In this document: positions 6,572 to 12,784 of the stretch, piece after piece
Numbering within the stretch: the stretch's first letter is position 1
Layout: each line of letters opens with the position of its first letter
NCBI GenBank assembly: GCA_964449275.1
Contig: CAYVAM010000120.1
Location: 1-12,784, forward strand
DNA from: JAUVZF01 sp964449275
GTDB taxonomy: Bacteria > Planctomycetota > Phycisphaerae > FEN-1346
Length of the DNA: 12,784 nt
Reading direction: 5' to 3'
Made by a program: the position numbers and the translations under genes
Notes under the pieces: generated by a model
The model's input: the letters and a program-made list of their open reading frames with translations, nothing else
Databases searched by the model: none
What the model was told of the DNA's origin: nothing

Positions 6572-7753
6572 ATGGAGCGGAAAACGGTTCGCACGGGCAT
6601 GGTTGGCGCGGGCTTTGCCGCCAACTTTCATTACGAGGCACTCATGCGCGTCCACTGCGTGGACGTGGACGTGGCGGGCGTCTACGCCATCGACACCGAC
6701 ATGGCCGAGACGTACGGCCGGGAGCGCGGCGTCAAGGTGTACGGGTCGCTCGAGGGACTCATCGACGACGTGGACGTCATCCACGTCCTCGTGCCGCCCG
6801 TGGCCCACGAGGAGATCGCCGTGGCGGCGCTTGAGCGCGACACCTTCGCGGTCGTCGAAAAGCCGCTGACCGGTTATTTCGGCGACGGGTCGGACGGCTT
6901 CAACGGCCGCACGTTCCCCAAGGAGAAGATGCTCGAGGAGGCCCTGGCGACCATCGACCGGATGATCGCCGCCGAGCGGGGGAGCAAGGCCTGCATCTGC
7001 TACGCCGAGAACTGGGTCTATGCCCCCGCCATCCAGAAAGAACGCGAGATCATCGAGAAGACCGGCGCCCAGATCCTCTGGATGCACGGCGAGGAGGCCC
7101 ACTCCGGATCACACGCCGCCACCTACGGTCTCTGGAAGTTCTCCGGCGGAGGCTCGCTCATCGGCAAAGGATGCCATCCGCTGACGGTCGCACTGTACTT
7201 GAAACGCGTCGAGGGAAGGACCCGTAACGGCAACCCCATCAAGCCCGCCTCGGTCACCGCCCGCATGCACGCCCTGACGCTCTTGCCGGCCTTCGAGGAC
7301 AAGGGCCACCTGCGAAGCGACTACACCGACATCGAGGACTTCTCGATGACGCACGTCACATTCGACGACGGCACCATCGCCACGATCTTCGCCTCGGAGA
7401 TCATCATGGGCGGCATCCACAACGAACTCGAAGTCGCCGCCAACAACCATCGCACCATCTGCAACATCAATCCCAACACGGGCATGTGTACCTACAATCC
7501 TGTCGATGAGTATTTCAACGACATCTATGTGGTCGAGAAGACCGGCACGAAACAGGGCTGGTCGAACCCCGCCCCCGACGAGGACCACTTCACCGGCTAC
7601 CCCCACGAGATGGAGGCGTTCTACCGCACCGTCGCCTTCGGCGACCCGGTCGAAGCCAATTCGGGCCTCGCCGGCGACACCATCTCCACCATCTACAGCG
7701 CCTACCTCTCCGACGAGCGCGGCGGCGCCGAAGTGAATGTCGAAACATACTAA
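6572..7753 (+). CDS. Gfo/Idh/MocA-family oxidoreductase
   Basis: A 393-residue NAD(P)-dependent dehydrogenase. ATG 6572 has AAGGAGG six bases upstream. The N-terminal Rossmann fold shows VRTGMVGAGFAANFH (GxGxxA at 12-17), a VYAIDTD strand end, DVDVIHVLVPPVAHEEIAVAAL, and the family EKP motif (96-98), whose lysine is normally catalytic. After EKP there is an unusually long insertion (about residues 101-125, GYFGDGSDGF...). The C-terminal half has IGKGCHPLTVALYL with H202 where the family active-site histidine usually lies, then TFDDGTIATIFASEIIMGG. Members oxidise or epimerise sugars, inositols and sugar-nucleotide derivatives; the substrate here is not evident. No export signal is present. 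The hairpin at 7874-7903 probably ends the transcript. Confidence 0.92.
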   Translation: MERKTVRTGMVGAGFAANFHYEALMRVHCVDVDVAGVYAIDTDMAETYGRERGVKVYGSLEGLIDDVDVIHVLVPPVAHEEIAVAALERDTFAVVEKPLTGYFGDGSDGFNGRTFPKEKMLEEALATIDRMIAAERGSKACICYAENWVYAPAIQKEREIIEKTGAQILWMHGEEAHSGSHAATYGLWKFSGGGSLIGKGCHPLTVALYLKRVEGRTRNGNPIKPASVTARMHALTLLPAFEDKGHLRSDYTDIEDFSMTHVTFDDGTIATIFASEIIMGGIHNELEVAANNHRTICNINPNTGMCTYNPVDEYFNDIYVVEKTGTKQGWSNPAPDEDHFTGYPHEMEAFYRTVAFGDPVEANSGLAGDTISTIYSAYLSDERGGAEVNVETY

Positions 7754-7788
7754 TGCGGCAACGCTATTTCACTTCCCGCGCCGGGTGC

Positions 7789-7903
7789 CACTGGCGGCTT
7801 GTCCGCCAGTGCCGGCGCCATCCGCGGCGGGCGCCACTGACTGCTTGCCAGTCAGTGCCTGCTCGCCGTGTGCCACGGCCGGCTTGTCCGGCCGTGCGTT
7901 TTT
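7789..7903. repeat. Three loop-conserved CTTGT/C hairpins
   Basis: Three perfect 9-bp stems in a row, each with a five-base loop: 7789-7797/7803-7811 (CACTGGCGG, loop CTTGT), 7835-7843/7849-7857 (CACTGACTG, loop CTTGC) and 7874-7882/7888-7896 (CACGGCCGG, loop CTTGT). All start with CAC after a GCC and end with GTG followed by C. The inner stem bases differ between copies but always pair, so changes in one arm are matched in the other. Part of the first unit recurs at 10337-10370. Confidence 0.85.
7874..7903 (+). terminator. Likely intrinsic terminator of the oxidoreductase gene
   Basis: The third hairpin (9-bp GC-rich stem, loop CTTGT) is followed two bases later by five Ts (7899-7903), a rho-independent terminator arrangement on the plus strand about 120 bases after the oxidoreductase stop. 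A REP-like repeat may thus be doubling as a terminator. Confidence 0.55.
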
Positions 7904-7917
7904 CGGGGGAATTGTAG

Positions 7918-8218
7918 GCCGGGGCGTGCCCCGGCAATCATGGCCGTGTGGCACCGCTCAGGCCGCCTCGGCGGCCTTCCCCCGCCGAAGGCGGGTGCAG
8001 GCCAGGGCCTCTGGCCCTGGTCGAACGGGCCAGCGCATCGTGCTTTTCTCTTTTCGTGCGGCCCGCCTCCGGCGGGCCGCACGAAAAGAAGGCAGGCGGG
8101 ATGTCCGGCGCACCTCACCGACCCCGGCCCAAAGGGCCGGGGCTACACCGACGGCGAAAAGGCCGATGAATCGGCCTCACCATCTGGCCCGTACACCGTG
8201 GCGCGCCCCGGCAATCAT
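7918..8218. repeat. Dense array of seven more REP-like hairpins
   Basis: Perfect stems follow one another: 7918-7925/7928-7935, 7961-7967/7970-7976, 7981-7986/7990-7995, 8002-8009/8013-8020, 8049-8067/8071-8089 (19 bp, three-base loop TCC), 8122-8130/8134-8142 (loop AAA) and 8161-8166/8171-8176. The stretch is bracketed by a 14-base direct repeat, GCCCCGGCAATCAT, at 7928-7941 and 8205-8218. Open frames across it are incidental. The 19-bp hairpin at 8049-8089 is strong enough to block exonucleases or act as a terminator in either direction. Confidence 0.85.
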
Positions 8219-8387
8219 ACCGGCCCCTCCCTTACCCGACATGCCGCTATGTCCTCCCCCTTGACGCGCATGGCATCAGGGATTACTGTATACCCATGAC
8301 AGGAAAGTAACGATCTCCGGGCAGGCGGCCTGGCCGAGTTAGGCATTGCCTCCCCAGAACTGCCCCGCCCGAAGCCGAAGGGCAAAG
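8219..8387. other. Spacer with no recognised gene
   Basis: Between the hairpin array and the transposase-like tail I see no open frame of quality, no strong hairpin and no clear promoter. It could contain the decayed upstream part of the RAYT gene, but no conserved motif is readable. Confidence 0.4.
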
Positions 8388-8498
8388 GGAGATAAGGTCT
8401 ATGTCACCCGGAACTGCCCGCCGTTCCTGGACCATTTGGAAACCCTGCTCGGCCGCACCCTGCGACCGCAAAAGCCGGGACCGAAGCCTAAGAGGCGG
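8388..8498 (+). pseudogene. C-terminal remnant of a RAYT (IS200-like) transposase
   Basis: In the frame whose codons fall on 8388, 8391 and so on, the translation reads GDKVYVTRNCPPFLDHLE followed by TLLGRTLRPQKPGPKPKRR. This resembles the usual C-terminal end of REP-associated tyrosine transposases (Y1_Tnp, IS200-related), which commonly finish with a pattern like TGRPLG..FL..LE.LLGR.LRP.KPG.KPK. The HUH and tyrosine motifs of the catalytic domain are not visible upstream, so only the tail remains. The frame stays open to 8801, where it fuses meaninglessly into sequence used by the LRR gene in another frame. It sits next to the hairpin array, which is where RAYT genes usually lie. The family call is from remembered motif similarity. 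Confidence 0.5.
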
Positions 8499-10185
8499 AG
8501 CTCTTCTGGCACCGTTCCGCTGCAATTACGATGTGAATTCGCCAACGTTCATCTGGAGGGATTCTGCGTGTGGATTGCTGTGGGTTACTTGCTGCGCCCT
8601 GGTTGTTTGCGCAACCATGGCGTACGGCTGCGATTCTCCATCTGGGCCGATTCCGCCCACGAGCGCCCGATCTACATCGGGAGGCGTAGAGTGCTCTTCG
8701 GCAGAAGATCGGCGGGGGGAAGCCCGCGAACATGGGGATGTGGACTCTGCCGGAAAAGATTCGGCCGCAATTGGGATGGTCTCCGAGCGCAAGTTGTCTG
8801 AATCGGCTATCATTATCTGGGACGCAGCTAGCCATAAGTGCTTCAAAATGGACGCAGCTGGCCAGCTTCACTTTAAGAGGCGGGAGGAGTTCTCGCCCCA
8901 AGATCTCGCCAGCATAAGAGAGTTGGTCCTCAGCAATACGGGCGTGTCGGAACTCTCTGCGCTAACGGCATTCCCCAAATTGGAACGGCTGCGCCTTGAC
9001 CGCACGAAGGTCGTAGACCTCAGTCCGCTGAGGAAGTGCGCGAACCTTAGAGAACTCAGCTTGGGTGGTACCAAGGTCGTAGACCTCAGTCCGCTGAGGA
9101 AGTGCGCGCAACTTAGAGAACTCAGCCTCGGTACGAGTGTGTCGGATATCCGCCCGCTGGCGGCGTTGAGCAAACTCGAACGGCTTGGCCTTAGCCAAAC
9201 CCGTGTCTTGGACTTAGCGCCTCTGGCTGGCCTAGCAGGACTGCGTTCGCTTACGCTCGCAGAGACACGCGTCCAGGACCTGACGCCGCTGACGGCACTC
9301 GTCGAATTGGACTCGCTTAATCTGGCCGCCACGCGTGTTTCGGACCTGCGCCCTTTAGGGAACCTGCGAAAGCTAAGAGTGCTTGACCTGCGCGACACGC
9401 CCGTGGTGGACTTGGAGCCACTGTCGAACTTGAGCGGGATTCACGTCCTTGCCCTCGGCGGTACCGAAGTACGCGATCTTGCCCCCATCCGAAACCTCAA
9501 GAACCTGGAGACGCTCGATGCGCACGGGGCAAGGCTTCTCTCCGACCTCGCGCCGCTCAAGGGGAAACAGTGCCTTCGAAGTCTGCATCTTGCGCATACT
9601 GCCGTTTCTGATGTTAGCCCAATAGCCACTCTGAGCCAACTGGAGTATCTGAATCTGGCTGGCACCCCTGTATCTGACCTAAGCCAACTCGTAGGCCTGA
9701 GCGGTATTCAACGGCTATACTTGGATAGCACCAGCGTCCAATCGCTCGAGCCGATTGCGCAGCTCCGCAGCGTGGAAGTGCTCTCCGTAACAGAGACACA
9801 GGTGTGTGACTTGGCGCCCCTTAAGGGCTTGAAGAAACTCCGCGTTCTTGACTTGGCCCACACCAGGACGCGAGACCTGGCGCCACTCTCGGGCCTGCTC
9901 AATCTGAGGGAGTTGTATCTCAACCACACCGACGTTTGTGACTTGTCGCCCCTGCGCGCCCTGACCGGTCTCGCTCTACTTGACTTGAATGACACCCCCG
10001 TGAGTGACCTGGTACCACTCAGTGGACTGCGAAGTCTTGAGACGCTGCGCCTGCGGAATACTGGGGTTCTCGACATCCGCCCACTTCACAGCATGTCGCC
10101 TCTGAGCATTGTAGAATTGCAGGGCACGCCCGCGGCCGCACGGGGGCTTAGGTGGCCGATAGAACAGCGCAGAATGCAGGAATGA
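8401..10185 (+). CDS. Leucine-rich-repeat protein, probable lipoprotein
   Basis: At most 594 residues. From residue 169 to about 585 it consists of some 19 LRRs of 22 residues with the pattern L..L..L.L..T.V.DL.PL..L, the SDS22/internalin-like bacterial class, which forms a solenoid for protein binding. A hydrophobic stretch (57-75, ACGLLWVTCCALVVCATMAYGC) ending in a lipobox-like AYGC (C77) suggests export and lipid anchoring. The start is uncertain. ATG 8401 has AAAGGGAG nine bases upstream, but its first 40 codons overlap the transposase-like tail in another frame. GTG 8533 would put the signal peptide at the N-terminus but lacks a ribosome binding site. The best site, GGAGGG at 8555, serves a GTG at 8568 in the wrong frame. 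Codons such as TTG, AGA and CTA are commoner than in neighbouring genes, hinting at foreign origin. Confidence 0.82.
   Translation: MSPGTARRSWTIWKPCSAAPCDRKSRDRSLRGGALLAPFRCNYDVNSPTFIWRDSACGLLWVTCCALVVCATMAYGCDSPSGPIPPTSARSTSGGVECSSAEDRRGEAREHGDVDSAGKDSAAIGMVSERKLSESAIIIWDAASHKCFKMDAAGQLHFKRREEFSPQDLASIRELVLSNTGVSELSALTAFPKLERLRLDRTKVVDLSPLRKCANLRELSLGGTKVVDLSPLRKCAQLRELSLGTSVSDIRPLAALSKLERLGLSQTRVLDLAPLAGLAGLRSLTLAETRVQDLTPLTALVELDSLNLAATRVSDLRPLGNLRKLRVLDLRDTPVVDLEPLSNLSGIHVLALGGTEVRDLAPIRNLKNLETLDAHGARLLSDLAPLKGKQCLRSLHLAHTAVSDVSPIATLSQLEYLNLAGTPVSDLSQLVGLSGIQRLYLDSTSVQSLEPIAQLRSVEVLSVTETQVCDLAPLKGLKKLRVLDLAHTRTRDLAPLSGLLNLRELYLNHTDVCDLSPLRALTGLALLDLNDTPVSDLVPLSGLRSLETLRLRNTGVLDIRPLHSMSPLSIVELQGTPAAARGLRWPIEQRRMQE
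9007..9132 (+). repeat. 66-bp tandem duplication of one LRR unit
   Basis: Bases 9007-9042 recur exactly at 9073-9108, one 22-codon repeat later, and similarity continues to about 9132 with few changes. The other LRR units in the gene differ widely at DNA level, so this is a recent in-frame copy. Confidence 0.85.
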
Positions 10186-10227
10186 AGAGGCATCGAGCCG
10201 ATGGCAGATACGCCATAGGGCGGCCGG

Positions 10228-10286
10228 AGTTCCGGGGACACCTATAGCCGCCCCCGCGGTAGTTCCGTCGACACCCATAACCGCCC
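10228..10286. repeat. Two degenerate 26-bp repeats, 33-bp period
   Basis: 10228-10253 and 10261-10286 match at 22 of 26 positions (AGTTCCG..GACACC.ATA.CCGCCC). On the opposite strand the unit reads like ATAGGTGTCCCCGGAACT, a motif I associate with the flanks of IS200/RAYT-type genes. It lies 43 bases after the LRR stop, opposite the transposase-like tail before that gene. Confidence 0.6.
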
Positions 10287-10336
10287 TCGTGTCAAGGGCA
10301 ATCTTGCCACGCCCTTGTTTCACCGGGCCCTTATGG

Positions 10337-10370
10337 GGCGGCTTGTCCGCCAGTCCCGGCGCCATCCTCG
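10337..10370. repeat. Second copy of the CTTGT hairpin repeat
   Basis: GGCGGCTTGTCCGCCAGT followed by CCCGGCGCCATCC repeats 7794-7826 almost exactly (one G-to-C change before the GGCGCC). Only the inner five base pairs of the stem survive, because the 5' CACT arm is lost. It shows that the repeat is dispersed. The rest of the 10186-10443 spacer holds only this, the 26-bp repeats and a small hairpin TGCTTTC/GAAAGCA at 10391-10410. Confidence 0.7.
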
Positions 10371-10443
10371 GTGTGACCGGTGGGGTGGCGTGCTTTCACA
10401 TGCGAAAGCATGACTTAATGCACCGCCTTTCCTGCCCGCGAAG

Positions 10444-10471
10444 TTGCATATTGCCGAAAAGGTGTTATATT
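10444..10471 (+). promoter_or_regulatory. Promoter of the CAP-dockerin gene
   Basis: TTGCAT (10444-10449) and TATATT (10466-10471) are spaced by 16 bases in an AT-rich island within GC-rich sequence. Transcription would start near 10478, which leaves almost no leader for a GTG start at 10482 and favours GTG 10515. Confidence 0.6.
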
Positions 10472-10514
10472 ATGGGGGGGTGTGGTTCGTGCACCACGAC
10501 CTGAGGGGTTTTTC

Positions 10515-12614
10515 GTGGGAACTTTCGACGGGCTTGCGCCGGCAGGTGGGTCCGTGCAATCGGCGTGTGCTGCGGCGTTTGAGGCCCTTGAACCTCGCCT
10601 GCTTCTCGACGCCGCGCCCACCGTCTACGATCAGTATCTGCTGGAACTCATCAACCGCGGCCGCGCCGATCCCGCCGCAGAGGCCGCTCGCTACGGCACC
10701 GGCCTGAACGAAGGGCTCCCCCCCGGAACGATCTCCGACGATCCCAAACAACCCCTGGCGTTCAACACGTCTCTCATCCAGGCCGCTCAGGCCCACAGCC
10801 AGTGGATGCTGGACACGAACATCTTCAGCCACTATGGCGCCGGCGGCAGTCGGCCCTGGGACCGGGCCCAGGCCGCCGGATACCCCTGCGGATCCGTGGG
10901 CGAGAACCTCTCCTGGCAGGGCACCACCGGCACGTTTGACATGACACAGTGGACCGCCGAGGCCCACGAGGACCTCTACGTGGACGCGCCCGTAGCCGAC
11001 CGCGGACATCGAATCAACCAGTTGAACCCCGACTGGAGAGAGGTCGGCGCCGGCGTCCTCAGCGGCCTGTTCGTCCATGAGGGCACGACCTGGAACAGCC
11101 TGATGGTGACCGAGGACTTCGGCACGTGTGGCGGCCAGCGTTTCCTGACGGGTGTGGTGTACGACGACGGCCTCGTCCTCGCGGACGATTTCTACACGCC
11201 CGGCGAGGGGTTGGGCGGCGTCACCGTGACCGCCGTCCGCCGAGGCGACGGCGCGGAGTTCAGCGCCCAGACCTGGCCTTCCGGCGGCTATACGCTGCCG
11301 CTCTCGACCGGCACGTACGACATCCACGCTACCAATGACCAGGCGGTGACCCTGAATCTGGGCAGCGCAGAGATCGATTCGCAGAACGTCAAGGTGGACG
11401 CGGCTTCGGACTTCCAGCCCCCGCCGGCCCGGAACTGGTGGGGACAGGCCGACGGGCGGTGGGGCAATGCCGCCAACTGGTCCGCCGGCGTGCCGCCCGA
11501 CCCAACCCACACGGCCGTGTTTGACCAAGGGGCGCCACATCAGCCTGCCCTGTATCAGGACGAGAGCATCCATGGCCTGGACTTCCGGACAACAGGTTGG
11601 ACGATCTCCTGCAACGAGCATACGTTGACCATCGGCGAGGGCGGGATCAGTTTCGCCGGCGCCGGGGCGCCCACCTCGACCATCGACCTGGGCACGGGCA
11701 ACCTGGTCATCGACTACGAGGGCAACAGCCCGTTCGACGACCTCGTGCCCTTGATCCAACACGGTTTCAACAACGTCGATACCGACGGTGACGGCTTCCC
11801 CAACCTCTGGGAAGGTACGGGCATCACGTCCAGCACCGCCGCCGCCGATTCGCACATCGTGACGGCCGTCGGCGTCATCGACAACAGCGATACCGAGACG
11901 GGCATCGGCGGCCTGACCGAGTTCGCGGGCGTGGCGGTGGACGAGACGAGCGTCCTCGCCGGCTACACGTGGGCGGGCGACGTAAACCTCGACGGCATCA
12001 TCAACTCGAACGATTACGACCGCATCGACACGAACTGGATGCTGTGGTCACACGAGGGGAGAATGCCCGACGGCGGGTTCCGATGGGCCGTCGGCGACTT
12101 GAACTACGACGGCACCATCAACTCCAACGACTACGACTTCATCGACAGGGCCTGGATCCTCTCCGAAGGGGCGCCCCTGGCCGGTCCCGGCGCGCCGGCA
12201 GCGACTCTTGCCGGCCCGGATGCGGCGCCGCTTGCGGCCGCGCGACTGCAATCCGACCTGACGGATTCGCCCGAGGCGGCCATCCTGGCCGAGGGTTCCG
12301 ATTCGCGGGCCGCAATGTACACGCTCCCCTTCGGGTCGCGGCTAAAAGTGGCGCGGCTAAAAGGGCCGTTTGTCGTTACCCAGCAACCGCCGTTCTCTGC
12401 GTTCTCTGCCGCCTCTGCGTTCTCTGCGTTGAAGGCTGTTGCCGTTCAATCCGCAATCCGCAATCCGAAATCCGAAATGGCCGCCTCCCCCGCGTGGTTG
12501 CCCACGGCGTCGGACTCAGGCGCCGGTCCGAACGGGTTTGCGACCGAGGCGGACCTCGCGGGCAGCGGCCTTCTCGACCCGCTCGCCCTGCCGGCCCTGA
12601 ACGTGCGGCTGTGA
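10515..12614 (+). CDS. Secreted CAP/SCP-domain protein with LEPR signal and dockerin repeats
   Basis: A 699-residue protein. I choose GTG 10515 because GAGGGG lies six bases upstream; the in-frame GTG at 10482 sits too close to the promoter and lacks a spaced site. Residues 22-33 (FEALEPRLLLDA) are the planctomycete LEPR-XLL N-terminal signal, in place of a classic signal peptide. Residues 38-190 form a CAP/SCP domain (LLELINRGRADP, FSHYG with H106, GENLSW with E130, RGHR with H165, WREVGAGV), the CAP cavity residues being present. Next come a Cna-B/SdrD-like segment (TGVVYDD...GLGGVTVTA), a NWSAGVPP-type repeat (NWWGQADGRWGNAANW), a DTDGDGFPNLWEG calcium motif and two dockerin-type loops (D489 and D528, GDVNLDGIINSNDYDRID and GDLNYDGTINSNDYDFID). 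The tail carries a dispersed repeat read in frame. Role unknown; cell-surface or extracellular. Confidence 0.88.
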   Translation: MGTFDGLAPAGGSVQSACAAAFEALEPRLLLDAAPTVYDQYLLELINRGRADPAAEAARYGTGLNEGLPPGTISDDPKQPLAFNTSLIQAAQAHSQWMLDTNIFSHYGAGGSRPWDRAQAAGYPCGSVGENLSWQGTTGTFDMTQWTAEAHEDLYVDAPVADRGHRINQLNPDWREVGAGVLSGLFVHEGTTWNSLMVTEDFGTCGGQRFLTGVVYDDGLVLADDFYTPGEGLGGVTVTAVRRGDGAEFSAQTWPSGGYTLPLSTGTYDIHATNDQAVTLNLGSAEIDSQNVKVDAASDFQPPPARNWWGQADGRWGNAANWSAGVPPDPTHTAVFDQGAPHQPALYQDESIHGLDFRTTGWTISCNEHTLTIGEGGISFAGAGAPTSTIDLGTGNLVIDYEGNSPFDDLVPLIQHGFNNVDTDGDGFPNLWEGTGITSSTAAADSHIVTAVGVIDNSDTETGIGGLTEFAGVAVDETSVLAGYTWAGDVNLDGIINSNDYDRIDTNWMLWSHEGRMPDGGFRWAVGDLNYDGTINSNDYDFIDRAWILSEGAPLAGPGAPAATLAGPDAAPLAAARLQSDLTDSPEAAILAEGSDSRAAMYTLPFGSRLKVARLKGPFVVTQQPPFSAFSAASAFSALKAVAVQSAIRNPKSEMAASPAWLPTASDSGAGPNGFATEADLAGSGLLDPLALPALNVRL
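12322..12478. repeat. Dispersed low-complexity repeat inside the CAP-dockerin gene, copy 1
   Basis: The unit starts with a 27-base segment (12322-12348: CGCTCCCCTTCGGG, TCGCGGCTAAAAG), then TTCTCTGCG-type microrepeats (12392-12430), TCTGCGTTGAAGG, GCCGTTCAAT, and tandem CAATCCG/AAATCCG units (12448-12478). It is read as SRLKVARLKG, then FSAFSAASAFSAL, then VQSAIRNPKSEM. This matches no protein domain and is shared with non-coding sequence downstream, so it is an insertion translated in frame. Confidence 0.75.
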
Positions 12615-12615
12615 T

Positions 12616-12702
12616 CTGCGTTGAAGGGCGTTGTCTTGTGCCGTTCAATGCGAAATGCGCCATGCGCCATGCGCGCGCTCCCCTCCGGGTCGCGGCTAAA
12701 AG
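12616..12702. repeat. Dispersed repeat, copy 2, downstream of the gene
   Basis: TCTGCGTTGAAGG, GCCGTTCAAT and tandem GCGCCAT units, then a 27-base segment at 12676-12702 that matches 12322-12348 at 26 of 27 positions. The modules occur in a different order from copy 1. No gene is visible between 12615 and the window end. Confidence 0.75.
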
Positions 12703-12742
12703 GGCATGAGCGCCTCTCTTCCACCCCTATTCCCTGTTTTTC

Positions 12743-12776
12743 GGCCGTTTTGTTAGAACTCTAACAAAATCCGGCC
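12743..12776. promoter_or_regulatory. Operator-like AT-rich palindrome
   Basis: TTTTGTTAGA (12748-12757), a two-base spacer and TCTAACAAAA (12760-12769) make a perfect 10-bp-arm inverted repeat, flanked by GGCC (12743-12746) and GGCC (12773-12776). It is strikingly AT-rich for this genome and has the symmetry of a dimeric repressor site. As RNA it would be a hairpin without a following U-run, so a regulatory site for the next gene is more likely than a terminator. Confidence 0.5.
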
Positions 12777-12784
12777 CCTCTCTC

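Noticed and set aside
7786..8218. Hairpin array considered as a CRISPR array
   Set aside because: Units are palindromes with differing stems and no constant repeat separated by equal-length spacers; no cas genes are nearby.
7737..8299. Open frames across the hairpin array
   Set aside because: They are overlapping frames produced by palindromic GC-rich repeats, with no domain or ribosome binding site.
10482..10514. GTG 10482 as the CAP-dockerin start
   Set aside because: It lies within a few bases of the predicted transcription start and lacks a spaced ribosome binding site; GTG 10515 has GAGGGG at six bases.
10470..11855. Minus-strand 461-codon frame opposite the CAP-dockerin gene
   Set aside because: It is a shadow of the plus-strand gene, with no motifs of its own.

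Overview
The window looks like a chromosomal segment from a GC-rich planctomycete, most likely Phycisphaerae or a relative. Three things point there: the secreted protein at 10515-12614 begins with a LEPR-XLL N-terminal signal (FEALEPRLLLDA) and ends in planctomycete-style paired dockerin repeats; GTG starts and GC-rich third positions are common; and the spacers carry palindromes and low-complexity dispersed repeats of a kind I associate with these genomes. No phylogenetic marker is present, so this assignment is inference.

Layout. Positions 1-1755 (minus strand) hold a phosphotransacylase (PTA/PTB family), an IlvH-like protein with two ACT domains, and the 5' end of a secreted protein. A spacer follows with two divergent, near-consensus promoters around a 192-bp element that has 21-bp inverted ends. 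Positions 2184-4995 (plus) hold quinolinate synthase NadA and a PocR-GAF-PP2C (RsbU/SpoIIE-type) phosphatase. Positions 4996-5798 are an apparently non-coding but structured spacer. Positions 5799-7753 hold a SAM methyltransferase and a Gfo/Idh/MocA oxidoreductase. Positions 7754-8400 are an array of about ten strong hairpins, ending at what reads as the C-terminal remnant of a REP-associated tyrosine transposase (RAYT). Positions 8401-10185 hold a 19-repeat leucine-rich-repeat probable lipoprotein with codon use unlike its neighbours. Positions 10186-10514 hold more repeats and a promoter. Positions 10515-12614 hold a CAP/SCP-domain secreted protein with dockerins, whose 3' part has absorbed a dispersed repeat in frame. 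The window ends in an operator-like AT-rich palindrome.

How it fits together. The housekeeping genes (NAD synthesis, acyl-phosphate metabolism, a sugar-type dehydrogenase) look ordinary. The most unusual feature is the density of palindromic repeats in the spacers. They include hairpins that keep a CTTGT/C loop while their stems change by paired substitutions, a BIME-like pair of oppositely oriented hairpins with complementary loops, and a neighbouring RAYT-like tail. Together these suggest a REP/RAYT-type repeat system, with the LRR gene lying inside the repeat-rich block.
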